DNA of 64,000 bases from Acidimicrobiia bacterium (GTDB taxonomy: Bacteria; Actinomycetota; Acidimicrobiia; IMCC26256; PALSA-610). Each line of letters begins with the position of its first letter. Position 1 is the stretch's first letter. This document shows, one piece after another, positions 17,929 to 26,238 of this stretch. The stretch is taken from positions 1,785,965 through 1,849,964 of the forward strand of contig BPGH01000001.1 in the NCBI GenBank assembly GCA_026002935.1, given 5' to 3'. The translations under genes and the position numbers were made by a program. Under the pieces are notes generated by a model, which was not told where the DNA came from, did no database searches, and worked only from the letters and a program-made list of their open reading frames with translations.

Positions 17929-18854
17929 CGGCCGTGGCGGCGTTCGCGGTCGCCGCCCTCACCTGCCCGCTGTTCGCCGCGCTCGCCCGGCGGGCCGGGA
18001 TCGTCGACCGGCCGGGCCCGCTCAAGGTGCAGCGCGAGCCGGTGCCGTACCTCGGCGGGCTCGCGGTGCTCGCGGCGCTCGCCGTGCCGGTCGCGCTCGC
18101 GCGGCCGTGGTGGTCGCTGCCGATGCTGGGCGCGGCGGCGCTCGGGTTGCGCGACGACGCGGGCGGGGTCCCGCCCCGGGTCCGGCTCGCCGTCGAGCTC
18201 GCGATCGCGCTGGGCGCCGCGGCCGTCGGACCGGGCGGCGCGTGGACGTCCGCGGTCACGGTCGTCGCCGTGCTCGTGCTGGTCAACGCGGTGAACCTGC
18301 TCGACGGGCTCGACGCGCTCGCGCCGGGCGTCACGCTGGTCGGCGGTGCCGGGTTCGCCGCCGTCCTGACGGGCGACGCCGCGACGGTCGCCGTCGCGCT
18401 CGTGGCCGGGCTCGGCGGCTTCCTCGTCTGGAACCGCCCGCCCGCGCGCATCTACCTCGGCGACGCCGGGACCTACCTGATCGGGGTCGTGCTCGCCCTG
18501 CTGCTGGCCGAGGTGCTCGCGCACGGCTCCACCGCGGAGGCGGCCGCGTCGCTGCTGTTCGTCGCGGTACCGGTCGCCGACACCGCGATCGCGATCCTCC
18601 GGCGGCTGCGGGCCCGCCGGCCGTTGTTCGCCGGTGACCGCGGCCACGTCTACGACCAGCTCGTCGACCGCGGGTGGGACCCGCGGCGTGCCGTCGCGGC
18701 CTGCGTGGCCGCCCAGGCGGTGTTCGTCGCGGCGGGCCTGGCCCTCGCGGCGCTGCCGGCCGGCGCGGCGGTCGCCGCGGTGGCGGCGGTCGTCGCGGTC
18801 GTCGCGACGTTCGCGATCCCCGTCTTCACGGCCCCCGCCCGCTGGCAGGGATGA
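17919..18854 (+). CDS. WecA/MraY-like polyprenyl-phosphate sugar-1-phosphate transferase
   Basis: 311 residues, ten or so membrane helices. Start taken as GTG 17919 because AGGAGG at 17906-17911 sits 7 nt upstream; GTG 17925 is a possible alternative. Family motifs: LKVQREPVPYLGGLAV (the KxxR/PxxGG loop), VNAVNLLDGLDALAPG (N-x-x-D-G-x-D metal site), ARIYLGDAGTYLIG, and a late RGHVYDQLVDRG loop. It should start glycan synthesis by moving a sugar-1-phosphate from UDP-sugar to undecaprenyl phosphate at the inner face of the membrane. The gene overlaps the GNAT gene by 10 nt. Confidence 0.85.
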   Translation: MAVTAVAAFAVAALTCPLFAALARRAGIVDRPGPLKVQREPVPYLGGLAVLAALAVPVALARPWWSLPMLGAAALGLRDDAGGVPPRVRLAVELAIALGAAAVGPGGAWTSAVTVVAVLVLVNAVNLLDGLDALAPGVTLVGGAGFAAVLTGDAATVAVALVAGLGGFLVWNRPPARIYLGDAGTYLIGVVLALLLAEVLAHGSTAEAAASLLFVAVPVADTAIAILRRLRARRPLFAGDRGHVYDQLVDRGWDPRRAVAACVAAQAVFVAAGLALAALPAGAAVAAVAAVVAVVATFAIPVFTAPARWQG

Positions 18855-18863
18855 TCGCCGGCG

Positions 18864-19793
18864 ATGGAGCTCCTGGACCGGCCCGAGCTCGCGAGCGGCC
18901 TGGCGTCGGGGGTGCTGTTCACCTCGCTCGCGGTGCTCGTGTCGCTCGTCTCCACGACGCGCCTCGGGCGCCGGACCCTGCCGCTCGGCGGCGCCGCGTT
19001 CGTGCTCGCCGGGCTGGTCGCGCTCGGGCGCGGCGAGGTGCCGCCGCTGCAGCTGGTCGCGCTCGCGGGGCTCGCGGGTGTGGCCGCGGCCTCGCGCCTG
19101 ATCGGCACGGCGCGGGCCGTCGTCGCGGCGGCGCCGTTCGCCGCGGTCCTCGCGCTCGGCCTCGACGTCGGCCCGTGGCCGGCGCGCGTCGTGTTCGTGG
19201 CGGTCGCCGTCGTGCCGGTGCTCGTCGCGGCGTTCGAGGACGCGTGGCCGGGCGCGCCCGTCGGCCCGCCGCTGTTCGCGGCGTCGGTGGTCGGGGTCGC
19301 GCTGGCCGTCCCCGACACCGAGCACGCCGCGGTCCTCGCGGGGGCGGCGGTGCCGCTCGCGTTCTTCGGCTGGCCGCTCGTGCTGTTGCGCCTCGGGCGC
19401 GCGGGCGCGGGGGCGGCGGCCGCGCTCGTCGTGTGGGCGGCCGCCCTCGACACCACGGCCCGCCCGGCGACGCTCCTCGCGGTGGTCGCCTGCTTCGCGC
19501 TGTTGTGCACGTTCCCGTTGGCGGCGCGGGTGTGGCGGTCGCGGGCCGCCGCGTCGACGCGCCCGCCGGGCGTCGCGGGCGCCCGGCCCGGCCGGGCCGC
19601 GCCCGGGCCCGCGCCGGGTGTCGCGCCGGTCCTCGGGGTGCTCGGCGCGCACGCCGCGCTCGTGCTGGGTGCGGCGCGCCTCGCGGGGGGGTTCGAGTCG
19701 GTGGTGGCGACGGCGATCGTCGCGTCCACCTGCCTCGCGTGCTCGTTCGCGGTCTCGGGGGTGCTCGTCGCGGGCGCGGGCGGGAGGCCGTGA
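18864..19793 (+). CDS. Multi-pass membrane protein, unknown
   Basis: 309 residues starting 9 nt after the WecA-like gene. About eight to nine hydrophobic helices (for example residues 12-30, 41-57, 62-78, 85-98, 108-125, 135-150, 155-175, 183-215, 255-305) are separated by short Arg- and Gly-rich loops. No conserved acidic or histidine pattern is obvious. Its place at the end of the glycan operon suggests a flippase, polymerase or O-acyltransferase role, but it is shorter than typical Wzx or Wzy proteins. I do not recognise the family. Confidence 0.65.
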   Translation: MELLDRPELASGLASGVLFTSLAVLVSLVSTTRLGRRTLPLGGAAFVLAGLVALGRGEVPPLQLVALAGLAGVAAASRLIGTARAVVAAAPFAAVLALGLDVGPWPARVVFVAVAVVPVLVAAFEDAWPGAPVGPPLFAASVVGVALAVPDTEHAAVLAGAAVPLAFFGWPLVLLRLGRAGAGAAAALVVWAAALDTTARPATLLAVVACFALLCTFPLAARVWRSRAAASTRPPGVAGARPGRAAPGPAPGVAPVLGVLGAHAALVLGAARLAGGFESVVATAIVASTCLACSFAVSGVLVAGAGGRP

Positions 19794-19830
19794 GCGCGAC
19801 GGGCGTTGCGGGCCCGCCGGCCGCGGGCCG

Positions 19831-20952
19831 TCAGCGCCCCGCGCCCCGCGCCGCCCGAAGCTCCTCGAAGCGCGCGGCGTACACGGGTGCGGTGCAGGCG
19901 GTCGCGAAGCGGCCCGAGCGGGCGCGCGCCGCCGCCGAGCACCGGGCGCGGCGCGCCGGGTCGCGCAGGAGGCTGACGACGGCGTCGGCCATGGCGGCGA
20001 CGTCGGGTTCGGCGAGCACGACGCCGGTCTCGCCGTCGACCACCACGTCGGCGACCGCGCCGAGCGGGAACGTGACGACCGGGCACCCGGTCATCTGCGC
20101 CTCGATGACGACGCCCGGGATCCCCTCGGAGTCGGAGGTGAGCAGCAGCAGGTCGACGCCGCCGAGCACGTGCTCGACGTCGGTGCGTTCGCCGAGGAAC
20201 CGCACGTGCCCGGCGACCCCACGCGCGCGGGCCTCCCGCTCCACCGCGGCGCGCAGCGGGCCGTCGCCCGCGATCACCAGGAGCGCGTCCTCGCCGTGCC
20301 CGCGCACCCGGGCGAGCACGTCGATCGCCCGTTCGGGCCGCTTCTGCTCGATGAGGTGGCCGACCAGCCCGAGCAGGGCCTGCGCGGGTTGCGCGCCGAG
20401 CTCGGCGGCGAGGCGGGCGCGCGCCGCCGCCCGGTCGACGGCCGCGAAGCGGTCGGGGCGGCGGCTGTTGGGGATCGGCCAGACCGGGCCGGTGAAGCCG
20501 AGCCGCTCCATCTCGCCCGCGTTCGCGCGGGTGAGCACGACGGCGGCGTCCGCACGCCGGGCGACGTACCGCCACCACGCGGCCCGGTGCGGCGCCCAGA
20601 CCGCGTCCGGCAGGTCGAGGATCCGTTGCCACACGACCGGGGGCCAGCCGCGCCGGCGCGCGAGCGCGAGGGCCTGCATCGCCCAGCCGCCGTGCGCGAC
20701 GACCACGTCGTACCCGTCGCCGCGGCCCAGGCGCGCCCGCACGGCGCGCGACGCGGCGACGAGGCCGACCAGGTCCATCCGGGCGCGCCCGGTGATCGCG
20801 GGGAGGTCCGGGTCGCGGCTGCCGTCGAAGCCCGGGTGGAGCGCGTACACCTCGTCGCGGTGGCCGAGCGCGTCGAGCTCCTCGGCGAGCTCGAGCGCGG
20901 CCCGCTCCGCACCGCGGCGGTGGCTCCTGCCGACGAAGTGGACGACGCGCAT
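19831..20952 (-). CDS. GT4-family glycosyltransferase
   Basis: 373 residues from ATG 20952. N-terminal VVHFVGRSHRRGAERAALELAEEL carries the GAE acceptor-domain motif. Then come YDVVVAHGGWAMQ, PNSRRPDRF, LLGLVGHLIEQKRPERAIDVLARV, HVRFLGERTDVEHVLGGVDLLLL and SEGIPGVVIEAQMTGCPVVTF (the E-x7-E retaining GT4 donor signature). It lies between the plus-strand glycan operon (convergent, 37-bp gap) and a divergent GT4 gene. Specificity unknown. Confidence 0.88.
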   Translation of the reverse strand: MRVVHFVGRSHRRGAERAALELAEELDALGHRDEVYALHPGFDGSRDPDLPAITGRARMDLVGLVAASRAVRARLGRGDGYDVVVAHGGWAMQALALARRRGWPPVVWQRILDLPDAVWAPHRAAWWRYVARRADAAVVLTRANAGEMERLGFTGPVWPIPNSRRPDRFAAVDRAAARARLAAELGAQPAQALLGLVGHLIEQKRPERAIDVLARVRGHGEDALLVIAGDGPLRAAVEREARARGVAGHVRFLGERTDVEHVLGGVDLLLLTSDSEGIPGVVIEAQMTGCPVVTFPLGAVADVVVDGETGVVLAEPDVAAMADAVVSLLRDPARRARCSAAARARSGRFATACTAPVYAARFEELRAARGAGR

Positions 20953-21012
20953 CGCGGACCATGCTGGCACGGCTGGCGGGGGACTGGCGCCGCCGCGCGC
21001 TGCTCCGCTTCC

Positions 21013-22263
21013 ATGAGGTCCGTGGCGACCGGGGCGCGTGCGGCGGTGTTCGTGTTGCCGACGAGCGCCGCGGGCCAGCAGGGCCCCGTGGCGGGCTGGC
21101 TGAGCACCGCCGGCTGGGCGAGCGCGGCCGCCCGGGTCCTCGGTGCGTCGTGGATCGTCACACCGGAGGGCGTGCTCGACCCCGCCTCGGCGCGCGAGCG
21201 CGGCTCGCGCCCGGACCTCGCGCCGCCGGGCCGCACGGCGCTCACACGGCGGGTCCCCACGGTGGTGAAGACGGCCGTCAAGGACCTGCGGTCGGCGCGG
21301 CGCGCCCGGGCGTTCCGGGTCGCCCCCGACGGCCCGTGGCGCGCGAGCGACCTCGCGTTCGTCTGGCAGCGCCACGAGCTCTTCCACACCGCCGGGATCC
21401 GGCTCGCGCGCGAGCTGGGCGTCCCGGCCGTGCTGTTCGTCCCCGCGCCGCACGTCTGGGAGGCCCGGCGGTGGGGGGTGCGCCGCCCGGGCTGGGAGCG
21501 GCTCGCGGAGCGCCGGGGGGAGGGCCGCGCGCTGCGGGCGGCGGACCTCGTCTGCGCGGGGACGGAGGCCGTCGCGCAGGAGTGCGTCCGCATCGGCGCC
21601 GACCCCGGGCGGATCGTCGTCACCCCGACGGGCGTCGACCTCGAGTGCTTCCGCCCCCGCGCCGACGGCGGCCCGGTCCGTGCCCGGCTCGGTCTCGGGG
21701 GCCGGTTCGTCGTCGGGTGGGTCGGGAGCTTCCGGCGCTTCCACGCGCTCGGCCTGGTGCTCGACGCCCTCGCGGGGCTGCCGGGGGCCGCGCTGCTGCT
21801 CGTCGGCGACGGACCCGAGCGGGCCGCGGTCGAGGCCGAGGCGCGCCGGCGCGCCGTGGAGGTCGTCGCGACCGGCACGGTCCCGCACGCCGTGCTGCCG
21901 GAGTACCTCGCGGCGATGGACGTGGCGCTCGTCGTCGCCGCGCGCGACGAGACGTTCCACTACTCGCCCCTGAAGCTCGCGGAGTACCTCGCCGCCGGGC
22001 TCGCGGTCGTCGCGCCGGACGTCCCGCAGCTGCGCGCGCGCCTGCGCCACGGCGCCGACGCGCTGCTCGTCCCCCCGGGCGACGCGGCCGCGCTCGCCGG
22101 CGCGCTGCGCGAGCTGCACCGCGACGGCGCCCTCCGGGCGCGCCTCGCGGCGGCGGCGCGCCGGGCCGCGGAGGCGGAGTGGTCGTGGGACCGGGTCGTG
22201 CGCCGGGTCGACGAGGAGCTGGCGCTCCGGGCCCGCACGGACGGCGGGCGCCGCGGGGGGTGA
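21013..22263 (+). CDS. GT4-family glycosyltransferase
   Basis: 416 residues from ATG 21013; a GTG at 21022 is a possible shorter start. It shows FVWQRHELFHTAGIRLARELGVPAVL, VCAGTEAVAQECVRIGADPGRIVVTPTGVDLECF, FVVGWVGSFRRFHALGLVLDAL and FHYSPLKLAEYLAAGLAVVAPDVPQ. In the last, the second Glu of the usual E-x7-E motif (KLAEYLAAG) is kept. It diverges from the neighbouring minus-strand GT4 gene across 60 bp and converges on the nucleotide-sugar dehydrogenase, separated by a 21-bp hairpin. Confidence 0.85.
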   Translation: MRSVATGARAAVFVLPTSAAGQQGPVAGWLSTAGWASAAARVLGASWIVTPEGVLDPASARERGSRPDLAPPGRTALTRRVPTVVKTAVKDLRSARRARAFRVAPDGPWRASDLAFVWQRHELFHTAGIRLARELGVPAVLFVPAPHVWEARRWGVRRPGWERLAERRGEGRALRAADLVCAGTEAVAQECVRIGADPGRIVVTPTGVDLECFRPRADGGPVRARLGLGGRFVVGWVGSFRRFHALGLVLDALAGLPGAALLLVGDGPERAAVEAEARRRAVEVVATGTVPHAVLPEYLAAMDVALVVAARDETFHYSPLKLAEYLAAGLAVVAPDVPQLRARLRHGADALLVPPGDAAALAGALRELHRDGALRARLAAAARRAAEAEWSWDRVVRRVDEELALRARTDGGRRGG

Positions 22264-22265
22264 GC

Positions 22266-22284
22266 GCCCGGCCGCGGCCCGGGC
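22266..22284. terminator. Hairpin between convergent genes
   Basis: GCCCGG (22266-22271) pairs with CCGGGC (22279-22284) around a 7-nt loop. It fills the whole gap between two converging stop codons. There is no T-run, so it is only a candidate bidirectional terminator. Confidence 0.35.
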
Positions 22285-23589
22285 TCAGAGCACCTCGCCG
22301 GAGAACGGCAGGTCGCGCAGCCGGCCGCGCGTGTCGAGCACGAGCCGCGCCTTCGCCGCGATGTCCTCGTACGGGAGCTCCGGGTGGTCGACGAGCAGGA
22401 CGACGAGGTCGGCCCGCTCGAGCTCCTCGTCGGTCAGCTCGACGCGCGTGACGGGCGGGCCGAGGCGCGCGTCGATCGGGACGTGGGCGTCGTGGGCGCG
22501 CACGTCGGCGCCGAGCGCGAGGAGCAGCTCGGCGGTGCGCATCGCCGGCGACTCGCGCCAGTCCGACGTCCCCGCCTTGTACGCGAGCCCGAGCAGGAGG
22601 ATGCGCGCGCCGTTCACGGCCTGCCGGCGCGAGTTGAGCAGCGACGTGACGCGCCGCACGACGTACTCCGGCATGTGCGAGTTGACGTCGTTCGCCAGCT
22701 CGACGAACCGGAACCGGTGGCCGAGCACCCGGTCCACCCGCCACGCGAGGTACGACGGGTCGATGGGGAGGCAGTGCCCGCCGACGCCCGGCCCCGGCGT
22801 GAAGCGCATGTACCCGAACGGCTTGGTCGCGGCCGCGTCGATCGCCGACCAGATGTCGACCCCGAGGTCGCGGGCGAACATCGCGAGCTCGTTGACGAGC
22901 GCGATGTTGACGTGCCGGAACGTGTTCTCGAGGAGCTTGACGAGCTCCGCCTCACGCGTGGTCGCGACCGGCACGATCTTGTCGACGAGGGCGCCGTAGA
23001 ACGCCTCGACCGCCCGGCTCGACGGCTCGTCCACCCCGGCGACGACCTTCGGCGTGTTCACGAAGCCCCAGGTGGCGTTGCCCGGGTCGATGCGCTCGGG
23101 GGAGTAGGCGCAGAAGAAGTCCGTCCCCGAACGCAGCCCGGACTCCTCGAGGATCGGACGCAGCAGCTCGTCGGTCGTCCCGGGGTACGTGGTCGACTCG
23201 AGCACGACGAGCGCGCCCGGCTCGAGGCGTGCGGCGAGGTCACGCGCCGCCGACTCGATGTACGACAGGTCGGGGACGCCGTCGCGCAGCGGCGTCGGCA
23301 CGGTGATCACGGCGACGTCGAAGGCGCGCAGGTCGAGCGGGTCGCGCGTCGGCCAGTAGCCGGCCGCGAGGGCGCCGCGCAGCGTCTCGTCGGAGACGTC
23401 CTCGACGTACGACTCGCCGGCGCGCAGGGCCCGCACCCGTTCCTCGGCGACGTCGTAGCCGACCACCTTGAAGCCGAGCTCGGTCGCGCGCATCGCCACG
23501 GGCAGCCCCACGTAGCCCTGCCCGACGACCACGACCTTGGCGCTGCGGTCCTCGATCCGGGCGCACAGCCGGGTGAGCGGTGGCGTCAC
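22285..23589 (-). CDS. UDP-HexNAc (ManNAc/GlcNAc-type) 6-dehydrogenase
   Basis: 434 residues, GTG start. The NAD-binding Rossmann motif is VVVGQGYVGLPVAMRATELGF (about residues 20-40). The catalytic cysteine lies in GGHCLPIDPSYLAW (C273), the form typical of WecC/WbpA-type enzymes rather than of UDP-glucose dehydrogenase. The C-terminal UDP-binding domain (LLGLAYKAGTSDWRESPAM) is present. It oxidises the C6 hydroxyl of a UDP-N-acetylhexosamine to a uronate with two NAD+, supplying an acidic sugar for the glycan. Preceded 38 bp upstream by the epimerase gene in the same direction. Confidence 0.88.
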   Translation of the reverse strand: MTPPLTRLCARIEDRSAKVVVVGQGYVGLPVAMRATELGFKVVGYDVAEERVRALRAGESYVEDVSDETLRGALAAGYWPTRDPLDLRAFDVAVITVPTPLRDGVPDLSYIESAARDLAARLEPGALVVLESTTYPGTTDELLRPILEESGLRSGTDFFCAYSPERIDPGNATWGFVNTPKVVAGVDEPSSRAVEAFYGALVDKIVPVATTREAELVKLLENTFRHVNIALVNELAMFARDLGVDIWSAIDAAATKPFGYMRFTPGPGVGGHCLPIDPSYLAWRVDRVLGHRFRFVELANDVNSHMPEYVVRRVTSLLNSRRQAVNGARILLLGLAYKAGTSDWRESPAMRTAELLLALGADVRAHDAHVPIDARLGPPVTRVELTDEELERADLVVLLVDHPELPYEDIAAKARLVLDTRGRLRDLPFSGEVL

Positions 23590-23627
23590 GGCCCGAGTCT
23601 GCCAGCATCAGCCAGGCCCGGGAATCG

Positions 23628-24557
23628 TCAACCGTGGCGACGGAGCGCGTCGAGCGTGCGGGCGAGCCCGGTCTCCAGGTCGATCTCGCACCGAACGTCC
23701 AGATCGCGCGCCGCCGCACCCGCGTCCCCCCGGCTGCGCCGCACGTCGCCGGCACGGGCGGGCGCGAACTCGGGCTCGGCCTCGACGCCGGCGACCCGGG
23801 CGGCCGCCGCCAGCAGCTCGAGCACCGACGTCTCGACCCCGCGCGCGACGTTGTACACCCGGCCCGCGCAGCGTGAGGCGGGCGCGGACGCGGCGCGCAG
23901 GTTCGCGTCGACGACGTCGGTGACGTAGGTGAAGTCGCGCGCCTGGTGCCCGTCGCCGTGCACGACCGGCCGGTCGCCGTCGAGCAGCGCGCGCAGGAAC
24001 AGCGGGACGACGGCCGCGTACGCGCCGTCGGGGCGCTGGCGCGGGCCGTAGACGTTGAAGTAGCGCAGGGAGACGGTCTCGAGCCCGTACAGCTCGTGGT
24101 AGACGCGGCAGTAGTGCTCGCCCGCCAGCTTCGACACCGCGTACGGCGAGCGCGGCACGGTCGGCGCGTCCTCGCGGGTCGGCACCGGCGCGGTGCCGCC
24201 GTAGACGCTGCTCGACGACGCGTAGACCACGCGCCGCACCCCGCGGGCGCGGGCCGCCTCCAGGACGGTGAGGGTGCCGTGCGTGTTCGCGAGGTCGGTC
24301 GGCAGCGGGTGCTCCACCGACCGCAGCACCGCCTTGTGCGCGGCGAGGTGGAACACGACCTCGCAGCCCTCGCACGCCCGGCGGGCCAGCTCCTCGTCGG
24401 CCACGCTCCCCTCGTACACCTCCGCCGCCGGGTTCAGGTTGGCGCGCGAACCCGTGAAGAAGTCGTCGAGCACGCGGACCTCGTCGCCGCGGGCGACGAG
24501 CGCGTCGACGAGGTGCGAGCCGATGAAGCCGGCGCCGCCGGTCACGAGTGCGCGCAT
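23628..24557 (-). CDS. NAD-dependent nucleotide-sugar epimerase/dehydratase
   Basis: 309 residues. Extended SDR features: VTGGAGFIGSHLVDAL at the N-terminus, YASSSSVYGG with the catalytic Ser/Thr, PYAVSKLAGEHYC holding the YxxxK pair, and FNVYGPRQRPDGAYAAVVP, typical of UDP-GlcNAc/UDP-Glc 4-epimerases. It would interconvert UDP-sugars used by the dehydrogenase downstream or by the glycosyltransferases. Substrate choice between UDP-Glc and UDP-GlcNAc cannot be decided by eye. Gap of 27 bp to the hydrolase gene upstream. Confidence 0.87.
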   Translation of the reverse strand: MRALVTGGAGFIGSHLVDALVARGDEVRVLDDFFTGSRANLNPAAEVYEGSVADEELARRACEGCEVVFHLAAHKAVLRSVEHPLPTDLANTHGTLTVLEAARARGVRRVVYASSSSVYGGTAPVPTREDAPTVPRSPYAVSKLAGEHYCRVYHELYGLETVSLRYFNVYGPRQRPDGAYAAVVPLFLRALLDGDRPVVHGDGHQARDFTYVTDVVDANLRAASAPASRCAGRVYNVARGVETSVLELLAAAARVAGVEAEPEFAPARAGDVRRSRGDAGAAARDLDVRCEIDLETGLARTLDALRRHG

Positions 24558-24584
24558 CGCGCCGACTGTACGCGGCGGGGCGCG

Positions 24585-25463
24585 TCAGGCCGGGAAGTGG
24601 GCGAGCCCGGCGCGCTCGGCGACCCGGTTCAGCGCGGTGACGAGCGGCCGGGCGAAGCCGGGCCGGGCGCACGCGAGGTGGCCGTCGTCGACCTCGACGA
24701 CGTCGGCGCCCGGGATGGCCTCCGCCATCGCCCGTTGCAGGTCGGCGGGCACGGCGCGGTCGGCCGCGGTGCACACGACGGCGGTGGGCACGTCGACCTG
24801 CCCGATCCAGCGGCCGGCGTGGTACGTGCCGATCGAGTGGCCGGCCTCGACGATCATCCGCCAGTCGTGGCGGCGCATCTCGGCCGCGACCCAGGCGGGC
24901 AGCAGCTCCGGGCGCGCACGCCCGAGCGGCAGCGGGGGGAGCCGGGGGGCGAACGCGGCCGCGCGCGCCGCGGCGGCCGCGGCGACCGCCCACGACTGGA
25001 ACGCCAGGCGCGACCGCGCGTCGGGCAGGAAGCCCGCCGACGTGGCGCACAGCACCAGGCCGGCGACGAGGTCGCGGTGGCGGCGCCACAGCAGCTGCGC
25101 GACCGGACCGCCCATCGAGTACCCGACCGCGATCACCGGGCCCGTGCCGAGCCGCTCGATCGTCGCGGCGCAGTCGTCGGCGCAGTCCGCGAGGCGGAAG
25201 ATCCGGCGGGTCCGCAGCCCGCGTCCGTGCCCGCGCAGGTCGGGGGCGACCACGCGGTAGTCGCGCCCGAGCGGTGCGAACACCTGGAACCAGTTGATCC
25301 CGGCGCTCGCCACCCAGCCGTGCAGCAGCAGCACGGTCGGCGCACCGGGCGGGCCCGCGACCTCGCGCACGAAGGTCGTCCCGCGGCGCGCGAGCTCCAG
25401 CCTGCGCCCCGGGGGCAGGGGCGGGCCGCCGGTGCGGGCCCAGGTGGGCGGGGAGCCGTTCAC
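24585..25463 (-). CDS. Alpha/beta-fold hydrolase
   Basis: 292 residues, GTG start overlapping the methyltransferase stop by 4 nt. Alpha/beta hydrolase elements: VLLLHGWVASAGINWF (oxyanion HG), APDLRGHGRGLRT, and the nucleophile elbow VIAVGYSMGGPVAQLLW (G-x-S-x-G). The acid is likely in the VCTAADRAVP region, and the histidine in VDDGHLACARPGF near the C-terminus. Probably an esterase or lipase-like enzyme; no signal peptide. Link to the sulfate or glycan genes is positional only. Confidence 0.82.
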   Translation of the reverse strand: MNGSPPTWARTGGPPLPPGRRLELARRGTTFVREVAGPPGAPTVLLLHGWVASAGINWFQVFAPLGRDYRVVAPDLRGHGRGLRTRRIFRLADCADDCAATIERLGTGPVIAVGYSMGGPVAQLLWRRHRDLVAGLVLCATSAGFLPDARSRLAFQSWAVAAAAAARAAAFAPRLPPLPLGRARPELLPAWVAAEMRRHDWRMIVEAGHSIGTYHAGRWIGQVDVPTAVVCTAADRAVPADLQRAMAEAIPGADVVEVDDGHLACARPGFARPLVTALNRVAERAGLAHFPA

Positions 25464-26218
25464 GTGCGGGCGAACGCCACGCAGTCCACGCGGTACCGCA
25501 GGTGCACGACCTCACGATCGCGCGTCTGCGGGTGGGACCGGAGGATCCCGCGCACCTCCTCGAGCACCGCGGCGCGCTCGCGTCCGGGGAGCACCGCCAC
25601 GTGCGAGACCGACGCGACCCGCCGGACGACGGCGTCGGGCGTGAGCGCGTGCTCGTGGTGGAACTCGGCGTCCCCGAGCCGCTCGAACCCTTCGAGCGCG
25701 GGCGCGCCCGCGCGCCCGCGCTCGCGGTCGCGCCACGGCGCGGCGGCCTCGACCCGGTCCGTGACCGCCCAGACGCGGTCGGCCCACTCGACCGACCGGT
25801 CGCGTGCGTTCCAGCAGCAGGCGACGACCCCGCCGCGGGGCAGGACGCGTGCGAGCTCGGCCGCGGCGCGGTCGGTGTCGAACCAGTGGAACGCCTGCGC
25901 GACGGTCACCGCCGCGAGCGAACCGTCGGCGAAGGGCAGCGCCTCCGCCGTGCCGGCGACGAGCGGTACGGACGGCAGCACGGCGCGGAAGCCGGCGCGC
26001 ATCCCCGCGACGGGCTCCACCGCGACGACCGGCAGCCCGGCGCCCACGAGCAGCCGCGTCAGCTTGCCGGTGCCGGCCGCGAGGTCGCACACGGGCCGGC
26101 CGGGCGCGGGCCGGATCCGGCCCACGATCCAGGCGACGGCCTCGGGCGGGTACGGCGGCCGCGTCGCCTCGTAGTCGGTGGCGTCGGCGAACCCGGCCGC
26201 CGCCACCTCGTGGACCAT
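25460..26218 (-). CDS. Class I SAM-dependent methyltransferase
   Basis: 252 residues. The SAM motif VCDLAAGTGKLTRLLVGAG (motif I) is followed by VVAVEPVAGMRAGF, then ALPFADGSLAAVTVAQAFHWFD (motif II/III region) and LARVLPRGGVVACCWN. The FHWFD pattern is common among methyltransferases that start with ATDYEATRPPYPPEAV, as here. Substrate unknown. ATG 26218 lies 20 bp downstream of cysN in the same direction, so cotranscription with the sulfate operon is possible. Confidence 0.83.
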   Translation of the reverse strand: MVHEVAAAGFADATDYEATRPPYPPEAVAWIVGRIRPAPGRPVCDLAAGTGKLTRLLVGAGLPVVAVEPVAGMRAGFRAVLPSVPLVAGTAEALPFADGSLAAVTVAQAFHWFDTDRAAAELARVLPRGGVVACCWNARDRSVEWADRVWAVTDRVEAAAPWRDRERGRAGAPALEGFERLGDAEFHHEHALTPDAVVRRVASVSHVAVLPGRERAAVLEEVRGILRSHPQTRDREVVHLRYRVDCVAFART

Positions 26219-26238
26219 GCCCCGTCCCGCTCCCGCCG